DNA of 12,773 nucleotides, taken from NCBI GenBank assembly GCA_001969505.1, contig LSSK01000559.1, positions 1 through 12,773 on the forward strand, given 5' to 3'. Position numbers and translations under genes: made by a program. The first letter of the stretch is position 1; each line of letters begins with the position of its first letter. The notes under the pieces were generated by a model. It was given only the letters and a program-made list of their open reading frames with translations. It was not told the DNA's origin and did not search any database. Positions 8,532-12,773 of the stretch are shown piece by piece. The stretch comes from Zancudomyces culisetae (taxonomy: Eukaryota > Kickxellomycota > Harpellomycetes > Harpellales > Legeriomycetaceae).

Positions 8532-8850
8532 ACTTGTCACTAATACATTGGTCGTTTTCAACTTTCATCTTTTATCTTTCAACTTTCATCTTTCAACTTT
8601 CATCTTTCAGCTTTCATAATTTCTTTTTCCTTTTTCCTTGCTCTTTTGTTTTTGCCTTTATTTGCAGCCAATTATGATATAGTATGGAACTTCCACAATT
8701 TAAATAAACACCAGCATTTGCCTCGATTTGAGTGGCATAAAATTACTAGAAAACCAGAAACCATTAAAACCATTAAATCTTAGAAACCAAGCATACAATA
8801 GCAGGCTTCGGAGTGCAGAATTTAAGTGTAGAATAAATAAAATACAGAAA
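8532..8850. other. Intergenic: 3' flank of the surface-protein gene and VPS28 promoter
   Basis: The first 90 bp hold a heptamer tandem repeat. A C/T-rich stretch follows to about 8660, then an AT-rich segment. The frame read into the VPS28 start is open back to 8728, but the first ATG in it is 8851, so no coding is claimed upstream. Confidence 0.4.
8556..8618 (+). repeat. Tandem heptamer repeat, nine TTTCAWC-type units
   Basis: Nine contiguous 7-mers read TTTCAAC, TTTCATC, TTTTATC, TTTCAAC, TTTCATC, TTTCAAC, TTTCATC, TTTCAGC, TTTCATA. Mostly they alternate as a 14-bp pair. The array begins 25 bp after the surface-protein stop codon and so probably lies in its 3' UTR. Confidence 0.9.
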
Positions 8851-9775
8851 ATGAATCAGGTGGGTAAATCGTGTAATAATTTTAGTTTTAATGCATTATT
8901 TAGTGATACCAAAGTAGTTTTTGGATGGAGATTTGGATGAAGGTCTTAAGATTAGAGGTGACAAAGTTTTTTCTAACCTCTCCCCTTCACAATAAATAGA
9001 GAATCAAATTGGCCAATTCGGCAACTGAGCGCATGAGATATGACAATCTGGCAGAGTTGTATGCAATATTGGTTTCCATTGAACAACTTGAGCTGGCCTT
9101 TGTAAGAGATTCGATAAGCAAAGACGAGTAAGATATTCACGCCAATATCATATATTAGCACTCTCCTGAAATTTACCAACTAAATCCTTTTTTTTGTATT
9201 TATTCACACATAGATATACGGATGAATGTTCAAAGTTACTTGTGCAATATAAATCGGTTTATAATATTGTGGGAAAAGATATTGGTGACCTTAATGAATT
9301 TGCGAAAATGTACAAATTGGAATGTCCTGCAGCTTTCAGTAGAATAGAAATAGGGGTTCCATCCACAGTTGAGCACATGGGTGGTGGTAAAACAGATGGG
9401 ACTATTGGAGGTGGTAACGCTGGAGGAAACAGTGGCGGGAACGGGAGAAGTACTGGCATGATATCAAATGCGGCACAGGTGGCGCATACAGTACAGGCAT
9501 ATATTACGCTTATGGATTCGATTAAACTGTCAATGGTGGCAGTAGACGAATTGCACCCATTGATGGGAGAGTTGGCACACTCACTGACATCTTTGGGATT
9601 TGTTCCGCCAGATTTTCTGGCTAGGACCAAGATCAGAGAGTGGCTGATTACCCTTAATAAAATGAAGGCAAGCGAAGAGCTCGATAACGATCAAATCAGA
9701 CAGCTCAGCTTTGATATGGATAATTCGTATAGAGAATTCTATTTAATCCTTAATAACATCAATAGTTCAAAATAA
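8851..9775 (+). CDS. VPS28: Vps28, ESCRT-I subunit, three exons
   Basis: Vps28 is a subunit of ESCRT-I, which sorts ubiquitinated membrane proteins into multivesicular endosomes. It links ESCRT-I (with Vps23 and Vps37) to ESCRT-II through its C-terminal helical bundle. Exons are 8851-8913, 9000-9127 and 9214-9775, with introns of 86 nt each, giving 250 residues (yeast Vps28 is 242). The N-terminal core has YDNLAELYAILVSIEQLELA and, across the second junction, YTDECSKLLVQYK, then CPAAFSRIEIGVPST. The C-terminal bundle (about 150-248) has LMDSIKLSMVAVDELHPLM, PPDFL and ELDNDQIRQLSFD. A Gly-rich insert (119-145) separates the two. Intron 1 has a CTAAC branch site near 8975 but a weak GTAGTT donor. 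A GTGGGT donor at 8860 would also keep frame and shorten the N-terminus by 18 residues. Confidence 0.95.
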
Positions 9776-9837
9776 AGAAAAGTAGTGGGACATAAACCTG
9801 GTTTGAAAGGACAAAAGGAAGAAAGGAAAGAAAGGAG
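9776..9837. terminator. Convergent 3'-end spacer between VPS28 and EAF3
   Basis: Sixty-two bp separate the two stop codons. An AATAAA hexamer overlaps the VPS28 stop (about 9772-9777). The EAF3 side is purine-rich on + (GGAAAGAAA repeats), so its 3' UTR would be pyrimidine-rich. The short spacer implies overlapping 3' UTRs. Confidence 0.45.
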
Positions 9838-11320
9838 TTAGACGGATTTTGCAACCGAAACATAGGCGTTTGCAGGGTGTTCGTACTTTTTTATAAAAAG
9901 CTCGTCGGAAAACTTTTGCATAAACCGAAGCAAATCACCCAAATAATCTTTCAGATAGCCAAGAGCATCTTCATCCATATTTGTGTGAGAAACTAGGACG
10001 GGAAGCTGAACAAACAGCCGAAGCAAATGCTCGGCGCCATAAATATTAGACATTTTTTCACCTGGATATTTGGTTAGAATCTGTTGGTATTGGTACCGCT
10101 CAAATCTGTACAGCAAAATGGTTCCTAATGCCTTGTCAAAATATAACTTTATTCCCTCTAGTATCTCCTGTGTGATTTTCTCATCTTTTCTATTAAAATA
10201 GACATATTCATCTTGTAGTCAAAGCTAAGGATTAAAGGAAAAAGGTATAAAAGTTTTACTTGTTTCTTCGTTTTTCTGGATTTTCTGTGATATACTTGTA
10301 ATACTTTTCAAAAAGCTGTGAAACATTAGGGGTACGTGGTAGTGGGATAAGTAGTTTGTCTTTGGTAATTTTTTCCCAGTCATCGATAAGTTTAACTTTT
10401 AGATGGTTCGGTACGACTATTTTAAATTCTGGTTTTTTACTACCCTCTTCTTCCTATAAATGTGAACATCCGGGTTTATTTGATTGTAATTTGGTGGTGT
10501 ATTGTGATAAATATAATTTACCCAACTTACCTTGTCCATTGATGCATCCCTTCCTCTTTTCCTTCCCCTCTGATAATCTACCTCGTCCGTGCTCTTAAGC
10601 CTTGAAGCACCAGTTGAGGCAGATCCTCCAGAAGCCAGTGATTTTCGAGAACTTGAGCCCCCTCCTCCTAGCTCTGGTGTGCTCATGTTCGATCCTTTTT
10701 TCTTGTTTGCTAAAATTGCTGCCTGTCTCAGGCTCTTTTGCTTTTGCAAATTTTCATCTTTCCATTTCAACAACCTCGAATCATCCACCCATTCATCCCA
10801 ACTATTTTTCCATAGTTTATCTGTTTATTTATTTATCTACTATATTGTTTAATTCAGCTTCTCCAACGTGGAAGGTTTTGTTCATTCGAAATCAAAAATT
10901 ATTCACACAAAGAAAATGAGATGTTACGTTTGTTTCCAGCCCTTATAATGTACAAAATAATGAGTCCCAGGTTCGAGTTTCTCTGTATCCTCCTCTTGAT
11001 CTTCCGTTTTCAGTATCTAAATATTTTGCGCATTAAAATGTTGATTATATTTTCAAGCAAAGCTCTTATACAGTATATTCTTCTTTATAATAAAAAACAC
11101 GAGAACCACATGAAGATAAAAATAATTCTTCAGATTCAAAAAAAAACATATTTTTCGACGCGCTATATACATTTTGCTTAGCCATCTCCTTCGAATTATT
11201 CATATACAGCACTAAATTTTCAAAATATAATTATACCTTAGCCTCGTATAACAATGGTCCGTGGTAACATAATACTCTTTCGCCTGTCTGGAATTGTAGT
11301 GCTTTACTCCTATCACTCAT
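9838..11320 (-). CDS. EAF3: Eaf3/MRG15 chromodomain-MRG protein, five exons
   Basis: Eaf3 is a shared subunit of the NuA4 acetyltransferase and the Rpd3S deacetylase; its chromodomain binds methylated H3K36. Exons on the minus strand are 11320-11237, 11016-10928, 10801-10531, 10453-10260 and 10189-9838, all phases compatible, giving 329 residues. The chromodomain (about 12-75) has HGPLLYEAK, then HYFVHYKGWKQTWDEWV. Tyr25, Tyr52, Trp55 and Trp59 match the MRG15 aromatic cage. A Ser/Gly-rich linker with a basic NLS-like RGRKRGR follows. The MRG domain (about 155-329) has LIDDWEKITKDK, GIKLYFDKALGTILLYRFER and IYGAEHLLRLFVQLP, as in Eaf3. Introns are 220, 126, 77 and 70 nt with GTATAA, GTAACA, GTAAGT and GTAAAA donors. 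Intron 1 is the longest; its acceptor at 11017-11019 is fixed by the in-frame EAK-ILK junction. The gene is shorter than yeast Eaf3 (401) mainly in the linker. Confidence 0.94.
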
Positions 11321-11543
11321 CTATCTATGAAAATCAAAGTTTATTTGTTACAAGATGGCAAAATCGGTATTAATCGGAGGTTTAATATTTACAACTTGGT
11401 TTTTGAAAAGTATTATTTTCTTTTGCCTAAAAACTAATAATGATAAAAAACAACAAAAAAAATAATATTACGAAGCAATAATTTTACTTGGGCAATTATT
11501 TGCTGATAAACTTTGTTGTTTTCTACTATTTTAATTGACTTTA

Positions 11544-11562
11544 TTCGCGAATAATTCGCGAA
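11544..11562. promoter_or_regulatory. Doubled TTCGCGAA palindrome upstream of EAF3
   Basis: Two copies of the self-complementary octamer TTCGCGAA (11544-11551 and 11555-11562) are separated by TAA, 224 bp upstream of the EAF3 start. CGCG is rare in this AT-rich DNA, so two copies 11 bp apart (about one helical turn) look like a dimeric protein site. The CGCGAAA core resembles the binding sequence of SBF/MBF-type G1/S regulators (CRCGAAA, ACGCGT). That assignment is inference. Confidence 0.4.
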
Positions 11563-11698
11563 ATTTGTTTGTGTATCCCATCACCAGTACTTTTTGTTGG
11601 GATGCTATTTAAAATGGCAATAACAAGAACGAATCATCATGAATACCAAACATTAATAATGCAAGCCAGGGCTAAATAGCCAAGGCAGAGTGATAGCT

Positions 11699-11763
11699 CC
11701 CAACTAGAGCAAGAAAAAAAATTATTATTGGAGAGTGCGAGAATCAACTATCTCTAGGTTGGG
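11699..11763. repeat. Imperfect inverted repeat with a competing downstream arm
   Basis: CCCAACTAGAG (11699-11709) can pair with CTCTAGGTTGGG (11752-11763) with a single bulged G. The GTTGGG of the right arm can instead pair with CCCAAC at 11796-11801. No known RNA family motif was recognised. Confidence 0.4.
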
Positions 11764-12071
11764 TGATATCTTTGATGAAAAATAATTATAAATGTCCCAA
11801 CTTGCTTCGCAGCGAGCAGGCCGATCACTACTAGATCACAATATAAATCGTTTATACAACATCACCGCCTTTATACTTCTTTTTTCATTCAGTCAGCTTT
11901 CATTTTTGTAGGACGGAGGGGAAGTGGTTTGTGTGGTCGGACTTTCAAGAGTCTCTATCTTTTAGTTCACGTTTGATCTTTTATTTCCAAAAATAAAAAG
12001 GAATTATGCACTTTTAAAAAAAAGTTCTTAGAGTAAAAAATAAATACATGTAAAATGGAATAGTGACAAAT

Positions 12072-12680
12072 CTACTCTCTGTTGTATTTGGCTACAACCT
12101 TGGCAAAGTATGCACCATGGTTAACAGCGGCTTCGTTCTCCTCAACGTTTGCTGGCTTGGATCCATCTGGTCCAGAAAGAACTCCTGGGCCATATGCCGA
12201 ACCTCCAACAGTCTTTTCGTATGTTCCTACTGCCTTGTTTGGACCAATTGGCACATAGATCATACCAAGGTGAGTGGCATTAATGATAAATGAGAGAGGT
12301 GTGGTTTCCATACCACCACCCTGTGAACCGGATCCAAAGAATACTCCGTACATTTTTCCTAAAAGAGCACCAGCAACCCAGAGACCACCTAGGGAATCAA
12401 TGAATGATTTTACTTGACCTGGAAGAGTACCGAATCTTGTTGGGAATCCGAATATGTAAGCATCTGCTTCTTTCATCGCATCAACGGTGTATATAGGGAC
12501 ACTTTCATCCTTTGGTGGGGCGTGCATCATTTCCAAGACATTTTGTGGCAATGTTTCGGCAAACTGGAAGAGCTTTACGTTTACGAGTCCAGTTTGTTCC
12601 AATCCCTTAACAACTTCCTTTGCGAGACCGGCCATGTGTCCGTATGTTGAATAGTAAATTACGTGAACTGTTGGTGCCAT
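12072..12680 (-). CDS. PST2: WrbA/Pst2-type flavodoxin-like NAD(P)H:quinone oxidoreductase
   Basis: This FMN flavoprotein family reduces quinones by two electrons and protects against oxidative stress. The yeast members are Pst2, Rfs1 and Ycp4, found at the plasma membrane/eisosome periphery. The 202-residue intronless frame matches the family length (Pst2 is 198). The FMN phosphate loop is YSTYGHMAGLA near residues 10-20. PTRFGTLPGQVKSFID near 79-94 and FGSGSQGGGMETT near 114-126 are family signatures that shape the flavin site. The C-terminal part has GGSAYGPGVLSGPDGS, as in the yeast proteins. The start is the ATG at 12680-12678. The leader on the coding strand is purine-rich (the + strand shows TTTCTTTTTC). 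No Yap1-type site was seen in the 93 bp of upstream sequence. The symbol marks the family; the exact paralogue is not resolved. Confidence 0.95.
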   Translation of the reverse strand: MAPTVHVIYYSTYGHMAGLAKEVVKGLEQTGLVNVKLFQFAETLPQNVLEMMHAPPKDESVPIYTVDAMKEADAYIFGFPTRFGTLPGQVKSFIDSLGGLWVAGALLGKMYGVFFGSGSQGGGMETTPLSFIINATHLGMIYVPIGPNKAVGTYEKTVGGSAYGPGVLSGPDGSKPANVEENEAAVNHGAYFAKVVAKYNRE

Positions 12681-12773
12681 TTTCTTTTTCTTTTTCTGTT
12701 TTGGTTTCTGTTTCCTTGGTATATCAACTGAATTAGCTTGATTGAGTTGTTATTTTGTTAAAAACGAGATGCG
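12681..12773 (-). promoter_or_regulatory. Proximal promoter/leader of the PST2-like gene (partial)
   Basis: The remaining 93 bp are the 5' flank of the minus-strand oxidoreductase gene. They start with a purine-rich leader (AGAAAAAGAAAA-type on the coding strand). No TATA box or other consensus could be assigned before the window ends. Confidence 0.4.

Larger units (their letters stand above)
11321..12071. other. Intergenic: EAF3 promoter and 3' flank of the PST2-like gene
   Basis: Both flanking genes are on the minus strand, so the high-coordinate end is the PST2-like 3' flank and the low-coordinate end the EAF3 promoter. No convincing open frame was seen. Notable contents are a doubled TTCGCGAA (11544-11562) and an imperfect inverted repeat (11699-11709 with 11752-11763) that has a competing third arm at 11796-11801. 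Confidence 0.4.

Noticed and set aside
10921-11181. 86-codon + strand open frame
   Set aside because: It is antisense to EAF3 exon 2 and intron 1, hydrophobic by AT composition, and shows no family motif.
11911-11985. tRNA-like stretch (GAAGTGGTTTG, GTCGGACTTTCAAGAGTC)
   Set aside because: The anticodon-like loop has 6 rather than 7 bases, and no T-arm or acceptor stem can be formed.

Overview
This is a nuclear segment of an AT-rich, intron-containing fungal genome, most likely a budding yeast outside the families that have lost most introns. The evidence is fungal-type gene content (Ser3-, Eaf3-, Vps28- and Pst2-like proteins and a putative GPI-anchored surface protein). It is also the introns: short, with GTAAGT/GTAAGA donors, TAG acceptors and C/TTAAC-like branch sites. 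CTG codons fall on conserved leucines in three genes, so CUG is read as Leu and the CUG-Ser/CUG-Ala clades are unlikely. I cannot name the species.

Layout. (1) 1-149: intron end and last exon of an unidentified + gene. (2) 544-2098 (+): ING-family PHD-finger protein in six exons, with two in-frame splicing ambiguities. (3) 2125-3700 (-): D-3-phosphoglycerate dehydrogenase (SER3/SER33) in three exons, converging on the ING gene with only 26 bp between stop codons. (4) 3701-6173: a 2.5 kb gene-poor divergent intergenic region with long polypyrimidine tracts. (5) 6174-8531 (+): a single-exon, 785-residue secreted, probably GPI-anchored protein of no family I recognise, with a Cys-rich head, a charged/Ser/Asn-rich stalk and a 12-bp minisatellite near the C-terminus. 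A 7-bp tandem repeat lies just after its stop. (6) 8851-9775 (+): VPS28, an ESCRT-I subunit, in three exons. (7) 9838-11320 (-): EAF3/MRG15 in five exons, converging on VPS28. (8) 11321-12071: intergenic region with a doubled TTCGCGAA palindrome and an inverted repeat. (9) 12072-12680 (-): WrbA/Pst2-type flavodoxin-like NAD(P)H:quinone oxidoreductase.

The genes do not form a pathway: they are ordinary eukaryotic neighbours (serine synthesis, endosomal sorting, chromatin, quinone reduction). The one thematic link is that the ING protein (H3K4me reader) and Eaf3 (H3K36me reader) belong to families that share the NuA4/Rpd3-type chromatin complexes. The least familiar object is the surface protein. 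I see no mobile element, CRISPR array, rRNA or convincing tRNA. Exon boundaries were inferred by eye from splice motifs, reading phase and family conservation.
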